From positions 17,654-81,653 of the forward strand of contig NZ_JAUJZH010000034.1 in the NCBI RefSeq assembly GCF_030486595.1: 64,000 nucleotides of DNA. Direction: 5' to 3'. The notes below the pieces were generated by a model. It saw only the letters and a list, made by a program, of their open reading frames with translations, was not told the origin of the DNA and did not search any database. The stretch is from Variovorax ginsengisoli. GTDB lineage: Bacteria > Pseudomonadota > Gammaproteobacteria > Burkholderiales > Burkholderiaceae_C. Of the stretch, positions 48,194 through 57,860 are shown piece by piece (the first letter of the stretch is position 1; every line of letters starts with the position of its first letter). Made by a program: the position numbers and the translations under genes.

Positions 48194-48847
48194 ATGTCCG
48201 CCTCGCTCCCCAATGGTGCCGTTCTGTCCATCGCGACGACCTACGGCGCTGCCATTCCCGTCACCGTCCTGACCAACGCCGCGCCGCCCGTCGCCACGGC
48301 CACGGCTCACGGCCTCACCAATCTCGATATCCTGGAAGTCACCTCCGGCTGGCTGGGTCTCGATCAGCGCCCGGCGCGCGTCGCCGGCTCGACCACCAAC
48401 AACTTCAACCTCGAAGGCCACGACACCACGAGCACGACCCAGTTTCCGGCGGGCACCGGCATCGGCTCGGTGCGCAAGGTGCTCACCTGGACCCAGATCT
48501 CCCAGGTCATGGATCCGGCGACCTCCGGCGGCGATCAGCGCTTCGTGAACTGGAACTACCTGGAGGATGGCAACGCACCCGAGCGCGCGAAGCCGACCAA
48601 CAAGGCAGCCAAGGTGCTCATCCTCAAGCTGGCCGACGACCCTGCGCAGGCCTGGAACGCAGTGCTGAAAGCCGCAGACGCCGCCGGCACGCCGCGGATC
48701 ATTCGACTCGCACTGCCGAACGGCTCCTTCATCTACTACAACTCGTATGTCGGCTTCGACGACGAGCCGTCGCTCGGCTTCAACAACATCATGCAGGTGT
48801 CGCTGACGCTCACCAGCGCTGCTCGCTTCGTCCGGTACGCCTCCTAA
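48194..48847 (+). CDS. Major tail (tube) protein
   Basis: The protein has 217 residues. VATATAHGLTNLDILEVTSG with GLDQRPARVAGSTTNNFNLE, then TWTQISQVMDPATSGGDQRF is the tail-tube signature of phage families like phiE125. The end NNIMQVSLTLTSAARFVRYA carries the late beta strands. It polymerises into the siphophage tail tube around the tape measure. It ends with a TAATG junction to the chaperone gene. Confidence 0.88.
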   Translation: MSASLPNGAVLSIATTYGAAIPVTVLTNAAPPVATATAHGLTNLDILEVTSGWLGLDQRPARVAGSTTNNFNLEGHDTTSTTQFPAGTGIGSVRKVLTWTQISQVMDPATSGGDQRFVNWNYLEDGNAPERAKPTNKAAKVLILKLADDPAQAWNAVLKAADAAGTPRIIRLALPNGSFIYYNSYVGFDDEPSLGFNNIMQVSLTLTSAARFVRYAS

Positions 48848-49158
48848 TGGCAAAGCTCAAGCTCAACCCCGAGCCGACCTTCAACGCGAAGGTCGAGATC
48901 CATGTGCCCGGCAAGGAGCCGGCGGAGATTGAGTTCACCTTCAAATATCGCGATAAGGACGAGTTGAAGGCATTCGCCGAGGCCATGAAGACGATGGAGG
49001 ACGCCGAGGTGATCCTCAACCTCGCATCGGCCTGGGACCTCACCGACCCCTTCAACAAGGAGTCGGTCGAGATCCTCGTGAAGAAGTACTACACGGCCTC
49101 GGGCGCAACTTTCACCAAGTACCTGAGCGAACTGACGGGCGCCAAGGAAAAAAACTAG
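48847..49158 (+). CDS. Tail assembly chaperone (G-like)
   Basis: The protein has 103 residues starting MAKLKLNPEPTFNAKVEIHV. It is helical and acidic (KDELKAFAEAMKTMEDAEVI). It overlaps the slippery heptamer A_AAA_AAC at 49149-49155, two codons before its TAG. A fraction of ribosomes should shift -1 and make the fusion with the downstream frame. It binds the tape measure protein. Confidence 0.88.
   Translation: MAKLKLNPEPTFNAKVEIHVPGKEPAEIEFTFKYRDKDELKAFAEAMKTMEDAEVILNLASAWDLTDPFNKESVEILVKKYYTASGATFTKYLSELTGAKEKN
49149..49155 (+). promoter_or_regulatory. Programmed -1 frameshift site (A_AAA_AAC)
   Basis: The canonical heptamer lies in register with the upstream frame (GAA AAA AAC TAG). Tail assembly chaperone pairs in lambda-type phages use exactly this device. 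The shifted frame continues CTA GCC GAG without an immediate stop to 49478. Confidence 0.88.
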
Positions 49159-49478
49159 CCGAGGCGGCCCGCGCCCTCTGCGATCCAGGTCCTTCGGCCG
49201 CTGTTGCGGACGAATGGGGGCTGACGGTCGAGGAGATGAGCGGGCCGCCTGTCGAACTCTGGCCATGCAACGTGCGAGCCGTGCACGTGTTCTCGATGAC
49301 ACGCACCCAGTGGCGTTATGTCGGCATGGCCGGCGTTCCCGTCGGTCTGATCTACAGCGAACTGCCCTTCGTCCTTGAGATGGAGGGGATCGATCGCAGC
49401 GAATGGCCGCAGCTGTTCGCGGAACTCCGCGTCATGGAGCGCTCGGCGCTCGACTTCATGCGCGCACAGAACCAATAG
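49155..49478 (+). CDS. -1-frame T extension of the tail chaperone (DUF1799-like)
   Basis: It adds 107 residues to give a ~210-residue G-T fusion. The sequence WGLTVEEMSGPPVELWPCNV, then HVFSMTRTQWRYVGMAGVPV and GLIYSELPFVLEMEGI is DUF1799-like. No good start codon precedes it except ATG at 49236, which is less likely. Minor product by frameshifting. Confidence 0.82.
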   Translation, partial: LAEAARALCDPGPSAAVADEWGLTVEEMSGPPVELWPCNVRAVHVFSMTRTQWRYVGMAGVPVGLIYSELPFVLEMEGIDRSEWPQLFAELRVMERSALDFMRAQNQ

Positions 49479-49498
49479 GCCGCCTTCGGGCGGCTTTT
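49479..49498 (+). terminator. TTCG hairpin terminator
   Basis: GCCGCC-TTCG-GGCGGC followed by TTTT. It lies just after the G-T fusion stop and before the tape measure gene. Confidence 0.75.
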
Positions 49499-49516
49499 CC
49501 TTTTCCTGAGGCTCCG

Positions 49517-52303
49517 ATGACCGATCTCAAGAAGCAAATTGAAGTTGGCGTTGGCGCGACAGGCGTCGAAACCGGCGTCGCCAAGGCGAAGCGCTCGCTT
49601 GCGGACCTTGGCGCCACTGCAGTTACCGAAGGCAAGAAGGCAGCCGAGGGGCTTGCGCCGATCGGCGAGAAGAGCCAGGAATCGTCTGCCAAGCTCGACG
49701 CCGCGACCAAGAACATGATCGGCTCGATCCAGCGCACGACCGCGGCGCTGGATGCCGGCGGCCGCAGTGGGTCGAAGTACTTCGAGACCCTTGCCGCTCA
49801 GCGCGGGATCAACGTTGACGCGCTAAAGCCCTACCTGGCGCAACTCGACGCCGTCAACGCCAAGCAGAAGCTGGCCGAGCAGGCGCTGAACGCCACCACA
49901 CCAGCGTTGAAGAATGTCGGGATGTCCGCTGCCGCTACCGCGGCCGCCATGCGCGGCGTGCCTGCGCAGTTCACGGACATCGTGACCAGCCTGCAGGGCG
50001 GCCAGGCGCCGTTGACTGTCTTCCTGCAGCAGGGCGGCCAGCTCAAGGACATGTTCGGCGGACTGGCGCCGGCGGCGAAGGCGATCGGCGGCTACATCGC
50101 CAGCTTGATCACCCCTTTCACGCTCGCCGCGACCGCCATTGGCGCACTGGCCGTCGCCATGTACCAGGGCAGCCAGGAAGCACAGGCCTATGCCAAGGCC
50201 TTGGTGCTGACCGGGAACTACCTGGGCAAGACGACGGACCAGCTCAAGGAGCAGGCGGCGGTGATCTCGCAGACGGTCGGCACGCAGGGCGAGGCCGCCG
50301 AGGCGCTGGCCAAACTGGCAACCAGCGGAAAGATCGCGTCGGAGTCGCTGACGGACGTCGGCGCCGCTGTGGTGTCGATGAATCGCGTTCTGGGGACCTC
50401 GATCGACGAGGCGACTGCCGTCTTCGTGAAGCTGGGTGACGAGCCTGCCAAGGCATCGGCCAAGTTGAACGAGACGATGCACTATCTCAACCAGACGACC
50501 TACGACCGGATTCGTGCGCTCGAGGAGCAGGGCAACAAGGAAGATGCCGCCTCGCTCGCGCAGACCACCTACGCGAACGCGACCACCACGCGCCTGAAGC
50601 AGGTCGAGTCCCAGGCAGGCGTCCTGGCCACGGCCTGGCGGATGCTAGCGGACGATGCGAAGAAGGCCTGGGACATGATGCAGGGCCTGGGCCGCAGCCA
50701 GACCACGGGCGAAGCACTGACCGCCGCGCAGTCCAACCTGGCGGCGCTGCAGGCCCGCGGCCCGATCGGCGGCCCGATCGTCGGCAAGAGCGATTTTGCC
50801 GAACAGATGAAGAACGCCCAGGCGACCGTCGCGGAGCTCTCGCGCAAGGCTTTGCGTGAGCAGGATGCCGCCTACGCAGAAGGGGAGCGCGCGCGTACCG
50901 AAGCCGCGAAGATCGCCGCATCCGATCGCCTGAAGACGCTCACCGACGAAGTGCGCTCCAATGCCGACAAGCGCAAGAAGGCAATCGCGGACCTCAATCG
51001 CGACTACCAGACGCTCGGCAAGGCCGCTAGCGGCCCTGAGTACGACAAGCAGGTCGCCAACATCAACGAGAAGTTCAAGGACCCGAAGGAGGCGAAGCCC
51101 AAGGCCTTCCAGGATGATGCGGCGACCAAGTTCCTCGAGACGCTGCGCCAGACCGAAGCGTCGCTCGCCGCGCAACTCGCCGGCGAAGAAAAGCTCACCG
51201 ACGCCCAGAAGAAGCAGGTCGAATTCCAGCAGCTGATCGCCGACCTGAAGGACAAGAAGATCCTGACAGCCGAGCAGAAGAGCCTTCTGGCGAGCAAGGA
51301 TGCGATCAGCGTCCAACTCGCCAAGAATGCGGGCCTGTCGAGCCAGATCGAGTACGAGAAAGAGATTGAGAAGATCGTCAAGAAGTCGGCGGAGGAGGCG
51401 GCCGATTTCGCGCGCCACATGGAAGCCATCAACATCTCGATGGCGGCCAGCCAGACTAGCCGAGACGACCAAGCGGACCGCTCCCTTTCGGCCTTCGGCC
51501 TTGGCGACCGCGCCCGCGCCGAGATCGACGCCCAGAAGTCGATCCGCAATGAATACCAGCGGTTCCTGACGACTGCGACCAAGCAGGCGGCCGAGAAGAA
51601 CCAGCTGGGCTCATCCGAGTACCGCGCTGAGGTCGAGCGGATCAAGGAGGCTCTCGACAACGCCCTTAGCGCGCAGACCGCCTATTTTGACGCGCTGAAG
51701 TCCAAGCAGGCCGACTGGAAGAATGGCGCGACGACGGCGCTGGCGAACTATTCGGACGCGGTCGACAACCTGGCGGCGGCCACCGAGAAGACGCTGGGTG
51801 ACGGGTTCAAAGGCGCCGAGGATGCGCTCGTCCAATTCGTGACGACAGGGAAGGGTGGTTTCAAGAGCCTCGCCGATTCCATCATCTCGGACCTTGCGCG
51901 CATCGCGATCCAGCAGACCGTCACCGGGCCGCTGGCTAAAGGGCTGCTGGGCCACCTTGGTGGTGGCGGGTCACTTGGAGGTGGCAGTTCCTCTGGGGTT
52001 GACGTACTCGGCACCTTTATCAGCGGCCTGGACAAGCGCGCCGCGGGCGGCCCGGTCTCGGGCGGGTCAACTTACTTGGTCGGTGAGAAGGGTCCCGAAC
52101 TGTTCACGCCAGGAGCATCGGGGGCCATCACTCCCAACAGCGCGCTCAGCGGGGGGGGCGGACAACCGATCAACATCGTCATCAACAACACGGTAGGCGA
52201 CGTCGCCACACTGTCTCAGCTGCGCGAAGCACAAGCGGGGACGGAACGTCGCATCGCTGGCGCCATCGCTAGAAGCCAGAAATACGGGGGCGCTCTCGCA
52301 TGA
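49517..52303 (+). CDS. Tail length tape measure protein
   Basis: The protein has 928 residues from ATG at 49517. TMP-type features: N-terminal LKKQIEVGVGATGVETGVAK with coiled coil, the GVPAQFTDIVTSLQGGQAP and VFLQQGGQLKDMFGGLAP stretch near residues 145-180, a hydrophobic core (ASLITPFTLAATAIGALAVA), long helical repeats, and a C-terminal GFKSLADSIISDLARIAIQQ lambda-tail-3 part. It sets tail length and is ejected with the DNA. Confidence 0.95.
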   Translation: MTDLKKQIEVGVGATGVETGVAKAKRSLADLGATAVTEGKKAAEGLAPIGEKSQESSAKLDAATKNMIGSIQRTTAALDAGGRSGSKYFETLAAQRGINVDALKPYLAQLDAVNAKQKLAEQALNATTPALKNVGMSAAATAAAMRGVPAQFTDIVTSLQGGQAPLTVFLQQGGQLKDMFGGLAPAAKAIGGYIASLITPFTLAATAIGALAVAMYQGSQEAQAYAKALVLTGNYLGKTTDQLKEQAAVISQTVGTQGEAAEALAKLATSGKIASESLTDVGAAVVSMNRVLGTSIDEATAVFVKLGDEPAKASAKLNETMHYLNQTTYDRIRALEEQGNKEDAASLAQTTYANATTTRLKQVESQAGVLATAWRMLADDAKKAWDMMQGLGRSQTTGEALTAAQSNLAALQARGPIGGPIVGKSDFAEQMKNAQATVAELSRKALREQDAAYAEGERARTEAAKIAASDRLKTLTDEVRSNADKRKKAIADLNRDYQTLGKAASGPEYDKQVANINEKFKDPKEAKPKAFQDDAATKFLETLRQTEASLAAQLAGEEKLTDAQKKQVEFQQLIADLKDKKILTAEQKSLLASKDAISVQLAKNAGLSSQIEYEKEIEKIVKKSAEEAADFARHMEAINISMAASQTSRDDQADRSLSAFGLGDRARAEIDAQKSIRNEYQRFLTTATKQAAEKNQLGSSEYRAEVERIKEALDNALSAQTAYFDALKSKQADWKNGATTALANYSDAVDNLAAATEKTLGDGFKGAEDALVQFVTTGKGGFKSLADSIISDLARIAIQQTVTGPLAKGLLGHLGGGGSLGGGSSSGVDVLGTFISGLDKRAAGGPVSGGSTYLVGEKGPELFTPGASGAITPNSALSGGGGQPINIVINNTVGDVATLSQLREAQAGTERRIAGAIARSQKYGGALA

Positions 52304-52887
52304 CGACTATCGCATTGCCCTCGACGTTTCGCCCGGAGATGTTCTCGATGCGCCTGGCAACTGTACAGCGCGCTCATGCATCGCCCTTCGGCGGTTCGGA
52401 ACAGGTCATCGACCTGTTGAACGACCGCTGGCAGATCTCATTGACCCTGCCGCTTGGCACCCAAGAAACGGCTGCGAGCAACGAGGCATTCCTCGGTTCC
52501 CTGCGCGGCATGACCAACACGGTCAACCTGTGGCACATGGCACGACGCGCACCCCGCGGCACCATGCGAGGCTCGCCCCTCTGCCAAGCAGCGTCTCAGG
52601 GCGCGAGCCAGATCGTCATCTCCGGACTCGTGGGCGACACGCTCAAGGCCGGCGACATGGTGGGGATCAGCGGCCTGCTGCTGCAGGTCGCTGAGGATGC
52701 GACCGCGAACGGCTCGGGGTTCATCACGACCAAGTTGGTGAACCGCCTGCGGACATCCATCACGTCCGGCGTCGCTGTGACATGGGATCGACCGACCGTT
52801 CCGTTCCGCCTCATGTCGACACCTTCTCAGCAATACATGCCTGGGTACGGCTCAGGCGTCGCACTCGATTTCGCAGAGGTGATCTGA
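52300..52887 (+). CDS. Tail tip protein (gpM-position)
   Basis: The protein has 195 residues starting MTTIALPSTFRPEMFSMRLA. Beta-rich with SEQVIDLLNDRWQISLTLPL and VGDTLKAGDMVGISGLLLQV. It follows the tape measure by a 4-bp overlap, at the place of lambda gpM. No diagnostic catalytic motif. Probably a tail-tip structural protein. Confidence 0.78.
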   Translation: MTTIALPSTFRPEMFSMRLATVQRAHASPFGGSEQVIDLLNDRWQISLTLPLGTQETAASNEAFLGSLRGMTNTVNLWHMARRAPRGTMRGSPLCQAASQGASQIVISGLVGDTLKAGDMVGISGLLLQVAEDATANGSGFITTKLVNRLRTSITSGVAVTWDRPTVPFRLMSTPSQQYMPGYGSGVALDFAEVI

Positions 52888-52888
52888 T

Positions 52889-53470
52889 ATGCGTTCACTT
52901 TCTGGCCCGACGATCGCGGCGCTGGGCGCGTCGACTGTTCCACTCGTGCAGTTAATCCTGCTCGGCTTCGGCACGCCGATCGCGCTCAACACGTCCAACT
53001 GGGATTTCGTCTGGAGTGGCACGACCTACAAGGGCGCGGGTGGACTGGGGAGCGTCACCACGATCGAAGACTCGCCGGGTGAGATCAAGGGACTGAACTT
53101 CACGCTTTCCGGGCTGGATTCGTCCTACATCGCTCTTGCGCTGGACTCCGTGGATGTCGTTCAGGGAACGCCGATCACCGTCCGCACTGCGATCCTCGAC
53201 AGCACCTACGCCATCGTTGACGCTCCGGTCGAATGGAGCGGAAAACTCGACACGATGAGCATCATCGAGGACGGCGAAACGTGCTCGATTTCCGTCACTG
53301 CGGAGAGCTCCGCGGTTGATCTTCTTCGGGGCTCACCGTTGACCTACAGCGATGCCGACCAGCAGGCGCTCCATGCAGGAGACCTTGCCTTCCAGTACGT
53401 GATTTCTCAAGCTACGACGCCGGTCATCTGGCCGTCAAAAGAGTGGCTCACCTTCGCATCGGTGCACTGA
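52889..53470 (+). CDS. Tail tip protein (gpL-position)
   Basis: The protein has 193 residues. It begins MRSLSGPTIAALGASTVPLV and has SWDFVWSGTTYKGAGG-like repeats of beta strands plus EDGETCSISVTAESSAVDLL. In HK97/lambda-type tails this gene lies between gpM and the NlpC-like gpK. Function: tail tip assembly, inferred from order. Confidence 0.75.
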   Translation: MRSLSGPTIAALGASTVPLVQLILLGFGTPIALNTSNWDFVWSGTTYKGAGGLGSVTTIEDSPGEIKGLNFTLSGLDSSYIALALDSVDVVQGTPITVRTAILDSTYAIVDAPVEWSGKLDTMSIIEDGETCSISVTAESSAVDLLRGSPLTYSDADQQALHAGDLAFQYVISQATTPVIWPSKEWLTFASVH

Positions 53471-53865
53471 TGAGGCGTTCGGATTGGCAACAGCGCTTCT
53501 CGGCATTCGCCGCAGAGCGCAGGGGGATGGCATTCGCGTGGGGGCAGAACGACTGCTGCCTGTTCGCGGCTGACGCTGTCCTGGCAATGACAGGCGACGA
53601 CTGGGGTGCCGACTACCGCGGCACCTACGACGACGTGAAGAGCGCGCTCCGCGTGATGCCCGAAGGCGGGCTTCGCGAGGTCGCGACTCGCGCCCTTGGT
53701 GAACCGGTCACTCCGTTGATGGCCGCCGTCGGCGATGTCTTGCTGATGATGAATGAGGATCGCGAACTCCTGGCGATCTGCAACGGCGTCAACGCGATAG
53801 GGCCTGGCCCCTCCGGCATTGTGGTGCTTGGCATGGAGTCCGCGCTGGCGGCTTGGAAGGTCTAG
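53470..53865 (+). CDS. NlpC/P60-like tail peptidase (gpK position)
   Basis: The protein has 131 residues from ATG at 53470. The core FAWGQNDCCLFAADAVLAMT matches a papain-like cysteine-peptidase site (C in NDC) and GDVLLMMNEDRELLAICNGV the second part of the fold. The short length fits a DUF6950/NlpC-type tail protein. Probably cleaves peptidoglycan during infection or during tail assembly. Confidence 0.85.
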   Translation: MRRSDWQQRFSAFAAERRGMAFAWGQNDCCLFAADAVLAMTGDDWGADYRGTYDDVKSALRVMPEGGLREVATRALGEPVTPLMAAVGDVLLMMNEDRELLAICNGVNAIGPGPSGIVVLGMESALAAWKV

Positions 53866-56800
53866 ATGCCCCAGTTTCTCGTCCCCGTGATCATCGCTAT
53901 CGGCGAGGTTGCCGGCGTAGCGATCTCAGTTGCCGCTGCCGGCTACATCGCGGCTGGGGTCGTGCTGCTTGGCACGCTGGCCTATTCAAGCTACCAGAAG
54001 CGCAAGGCCGAGCGCGCCCAGCGGGCGCAGTACGACGCATCGCAAGTTGACCGGCTGGCGAACGTCCCCGCGACCATCGCTCCGCGCGAGCTGGTGCTTG
54101 GCCGCGTGCGCAAGGGCGGCAACGTCTTCTTCCGCGGCAGCGCAGGGCAGTTCAAGCAGTTGTTCTCGATGTGCATCACGCTGGCTGGGCACGAGATCGA
54201 CGGCGTCGAGCAGGTCTATTTCAACAACATCCCGGTGAGCATCGATGGCAGCGGGAACGTGACGACGGCACCCTACGGCCATTCGACCACATACTCTGCT
54301 ACCGAGACTGCGACGAGCGGCACCTTCGTGCTCGCGAACACACCCGTCAGCGGTATCGGCGTCGTCGCGTTCCCCATCAACGGGAACCAAGATCCGAACA
54401 TCGTGCCGTTCATGCCGTCCTTCACGGTGTCTGGCAACACGATCACCATCGCAGGCTACGACGCGGGCACCTACACCTACACCGTCGGCTATCAGTACAC
54501 GACCTTCGTGACGGTGGCGACGGTCCGCTGGTATCTCGGCGCACCTGGGCAAGGGTCAGATGCGCGGCTGCAGGGCCTGTTCCCCGGCGTATGGGGTCCG
54601 AATCACCGCGCTGACGGCATCGCCTACATGGTCGTCGACTTCGTGTACGACGAGACGGCGATGCCGAACGGGCTGCCCAACGTCACGGCTTTGATTCGGG
54701 GCGCCAAGTGCTATGACCCGCGGACCGGGCTGACGGTCTTCACCGAGAACCCCGCGCTGATGATGCGCCACGTCATGATGCACCCGCAATTCGGCAAGCG
54801 GACGGCAATGACTGCGAGCGAAGACGCTCGGATCATCGCTGCTGCGAATGCCTGTGAGGTAGCCATCAGCTACACCGGAACGGATTCGGTTGCGACCTAT
54901 CGGGCAGGGGTTGTGATCCCTTATGGCGCATCCGCGCGGGATGCGCTGGACGACCTTTCGCAATCGATGGGCGGCCAGTGGGCCTATGCAGCGGGAGAGC
55001 TGTACCTGCGTGCTGGCGTCTATCAGCTGCCGGTCATGAACCTGTACGACGCTGACCTCGCAGTGGTGCAGCGCGACAATTCTGGAAGCATCAGCCAAAA
55101 CCAGATCACGATCAGCACGCACAAGGCTCGCGCGGACAAGGTGAACAGCATCGTCGCGCGGATCTGGGATCAGGCGGCCGGGTATGTCGAGACACCGATC
55201 TACCCCTTCACCCCTGCCAGCTATGTCGCTGCGGACGGCGCCGTGCTGGCCCAAGAGGTGACGATGCCCGCGGTGTTCTATGCGCCGCAGGCCTGGGCCA
55301 TCGCGGGGATCATGCTGCGCGACAGTCGGGACCCTCTCACTATCACCCTACCTTTCAAGCTCACCGCCTATCCGGTCGAGGTGTTCGACGGTGTGACGTT
55401 GACCCTGGCCCGGTATGGGTGGGTGTCGAAGGAGTTTCAGGTTCTCGGCCGCACGTTCCTGCCTGATGGGATCGTGCAACTGACTCTCAAGGAGACAAGC
55501 TCTGCGATCTACGCCTACGGTGCAGCGTTCGTGCCAGGCGGATACGCCAGCAACACCACGCTTCCTAAGCCTTGGGACATCTCGCCACCCGTGATGGCGT
55601 CTTTGACTTCCGACGAAAGCGATCTCGTGGTGCAGAGCGACGGCACCGTATTGAACGGCGTGCGAGTCACATGGATTCCAATTCAGGATGCAAGCATCGC
55701 CAGCAACGGCGTTGTCGAGATCCAATGGGCGGACGTCTCTAAAGGTGATTGGCAAAGCCTCACGGCTTCAGCAGGCGATACGCAGTGCGTGTTCACGGGA
55801 GCTCCGGACAACGCTGTGATCTGTGTCCGGCTTCGGGCCAAGAACGCCATTGCGACAAGCGACTGGGGATTGCAGACGTTCTTGTATGTCAATGGCAAGA
55901 GCGCGGCCCCTCCCGACATACAGAATCTGACCGTCGCGGGAAGCGTTCTCTCTTGGTCGATGCCTTTCACACCTGCAGACCTGGCCGGGTTCGTCTTCCG
56001 GTTTCACTACGGAAACAATCTGGACTGGAACTCGGCGACTCCGCTGCACACGGGCGTCCTCACGCAAAGCCCATACGATCTGGTTACACGCCCGAGTGGC
56101 ATCGTGACGATCATGGGCAAGGCAATCGACACGTCCGGCAACGTGTCGGCGAACACGGCAAACATCGTCATGAACCTTGGCGATCCGACCATCGCCAACA
56201 TTGTCGAACAGTGGGACTTCAACGCGCTGAGTTGGCCGAACTCAGCGCCTGATTCGAGCGGCTGGACCATCGTGTCCGGGAAGCCCACCGCCAACGCGCT
56301 CGATTCGTTCTACGGGACTGACACCCAGTCGTTCTATGGACCGGACACCGACTCCCACTACGACGCCAGCGCGTACGCGCAGATGATCTTCGTAACGAAG
56401 GAGATCGCTGTGAGTTCGGCGCTCGCGGGGTCGGTGATGTCGCTCGTGGCTACAACGCAGGGTGTGGACCTGCGCATCGAGTACCGGCTTGCCGGCCCGA
56501 CAGCGTTCTACGGGCCTGACGGAGCATCGTTCTACGACCAGACTGGCACCGATCCTTTTTATGAGGCGCCTGGCGGCTGGCTGCCGTGGCCGGGCCAGAT
56601 CGTCGCTGACCGCGACGTCTACCAGTTCCGGGTGACGATCGGGGCCGGGTCGGTTCAGGGGATTTTGCAATCCATGGTGCTGACCATCGATGCGCCCGAC
56701 CTCGTCGAAGGGATCGCGAACTTGGCGATCTCGTCAACCGGAACGGTCATCCCATTCACAAAGCCCTTTGCATCGATCAAGACGATTCAGGCCACGCTGC

Positions 56801-56934
56801 AGGCCAACGGCAGCGGGGCGGTGACGGTGGAGGTCGACAAGTCCGTCCCACTCGCTCCGGTCATGCGCGCATTCAACAGTTCGCATGTCGCGGTGTCCGG
56901 CGCGACCGCCGACATCTTGCTCCAGGGCTACTAG
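53866..56934 (+). CDS. Tip attachment / central tail hub protein (J-like)
   Basis: The protein has 1022 residues starting MPQFLVPVIIAIGEVAGVAI. It has a hydrophobic N-terminal stretch, then ANVPATIAPRELVLGRVRKG, a central hub with VMHPQFG/TASEDARIIAAANACEVA, and C-terminal fibronectin-like beta domains (GVVEIQWADVSKGDWQSLTA; SFYGPDTDSHYDASAYAQMI). Tyr/Asp repeats (FYGTDTQSFYGPD; AFYGPDGASFYDQ) sit near residues 810-890. It probably determines host binding. Confidence 0.9.
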   Translation: MPQFLVPVIIAIGEVAGVAISVAAAGYIAAGVVLLGTLAYSSYQKRKAERAQRAQYDASQVDRLANVPATIAPRELVLGRVRKGGNVFFRGSAGQFKQLFSMCITLAGHEIDGVEQVYFNNIPVSIDGSGNVTTAPYGHSTTYSATETATSGTFVLANTPVSGIGVVAFPINGNQDPNIVPFMPSFTVSGNTITIAGYDAGTYTYTVGYQYTTFVTVATVRWYLGAPGQGSDARLQGLFPGVWGPNHRADGIAYMVVDFVYDETAMPNGLPNVTALIRGAKCYDPRTGLTVFTENPALMMRHVMMHPQFGKRTAMTASEDARIIAAANACEVAISYTGTDSVATYRAGVVIPYGASARDALDDLSQSMGGQWAYAAGELYLRAGVYQLPVMNLYDADLAVVQRDNSGSISQNQITISTHKARADKVNSIVARIWDQAAGYVETPIYPFTPASYVAADGAVLAQEVTMPAVFYAPQAWAIAGIMLRDSRDPLTITLPFKLTAYPVEVFDGVTLTLARYGWVSKEFQVLGRTFLPDGIVQLTLKETSSAIYAYGAAFVPGGYASNTTLPKPWDISPPVMASLTSDESDLVVQSDGTVLNGVRVTWIPIQDASIASNGVVEIQWADVSKGDWQSLTASAGDTQCVFTGAPDNAVICVRLRAKNAIATSDWGLQTFLYVNGKSAAPPDIQNLTVAGSVLSWSMPFTPADLAGFVFRFHYGNNLDWNSATPLHTGVLTQSPYDLVTRPSGIVTIMGKAIDTSGNVSANTANIVMNLGDPTIANIVEQWDFNALSWPNSAPDSSGWTIVSGKPTANALDSFYGTDTQSFYGPDTDSHYDASAYAQMIFVTKEIAVSSALAGSVMSLVATTQGVDLRIEYRLAGPTAFYGPDGASFYDQTGTDPFYEAPGGWLPWPGQIVADRDVYQFRVTIGAGSVQGILQSMVLTIDAPDLVEGIANLAISSTGTVIPFTKPFASIKTIQATLQANGSGAVTVEVDKSVPLAPVMRAFNSSHVAVSGATADILLQGY

Positions 56935-56956
56935 CCCACTTCCTCTCCCGCAACTG

Positions 56957-56981
56957 GCCCGCCTTCGAGCGGGCATTTTTT
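56957..56981 (+). terminator. Terminator before the fibre gene
   Basis: GCCCGC-CTTCGA-GCGGGC followed by ATTTTTT. It lies just after the tail hub stop. Confidence 0.75.
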
Positions 56982-57002
56982 CGTTCCCGAAAGGCTGCTG
57001 CC

Positions 57003-57857
57003 ATGGCTCTGCCCCCCCTCAAGACAGCGATCTCCGACACCTACCCGAATCCGAGCAACGCCACGGCGCGAGCTGGCTTCGCCTCGCTGTACGACTATGT
57101 CGTGAGTATTCCGCACGGCCAATGCCGGCTCGTGAAGTCCGGCGGAAATCTCGTCCTGCAGCGCTACAACGGCCAGTGGTTGCGCATCAACGATGTTGCC
57201 TATTCCATCCCATCGGCCGGCGTGTCCCTCGCGGCCACCAGCCTCACGCCTGGCACCCTCTATTACATCTACGCATGGATGAACGGTGCGACGATGACGC
57301 TGGAGGCGTCCGTCACAGGGCACTCGACGGACAGCACCACCGGGGTCGAGATCAAGACTGGCGACGTCACCCGATCCCTTGTTGGGATGGCACGCGTCAT
57401 CACGGGTCCGGCTTGGTCAGATCTTGTGAATCAGCGATTCGTGGTCAGTTGGTTCAACCGCCGGCCGATCCAGTGCAGAGTCGCTCTGGGGGGCAGCGGA
57501 GGCACGACAAGCGCGAGCGCTGTCGAGTTCAGCACGGCCTTGCGGCTGGAGGTTTTGACGTGGGCTGACGCGGTGCTCGACTTCTCGTTCGATGGCTACA
57601 CATCCAACAACACCGCGGGTGGGACGAACTTCACCTACCTGACGATCGACGGCACCCTCTACGATTCGTACAGCGCATTCCAGAGCACGTCAGCCAGCGC
57701 GACCGGCCCGGTGGCGTCTCGTCTCGTCGAGCCCGCCCCGTCCGAGGGCTACCACTATGTGAGTCCCTTCATCTCCGTAAATGCTGGGACTGGCACGTGG
57801 ATCGGCTCTGCGTCAGTGGGCGTGCGCTGCTCGCATAAGGGCTACATCCAGGGGTAG
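57003..57857 (+). CDS. Putative tail fibre protein
   Basis: The protein has 284 residues starting MALPPLKTAISDTYPNPSNA. Beta-strand rich (LVLQRYNGQWLRINDVAYSI; GTLYYIYAWMNGATMTLEAS; SFDGYTSNNTAGGTNFTYLT), typical of phage fibre receptor-binding domains. It follows the tail hub and precedes a tail-fibre-assembly-like gene. Confidence 0.78.
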   Translation: MALPPLKTAISDTYPNPSNATARAGFASLYDYVVSIPHGQCRLVKSGGNLVLQRYNGQWLRINDVAYSIPSAGVSLAATSLTPGTLYYIYAWMNGATMTLEASVTGHSTDSTTGVEIKTGDVTRSLVGMARVITGPAWSDLVNQRFVVSWFNRRPIQCRVALGGSGGTTSASAVEFSTALRLEVLTWADAVLDFSFDGYTSNNTAGGTNFTYLTIDGTLYDSYSAFQSTSASATGPVASRLVEPAPSEGYHYVSPFISVNAGTGTWIGSASVGVRCSHKGYIQG

Positions 57858-57860
57858 GGC

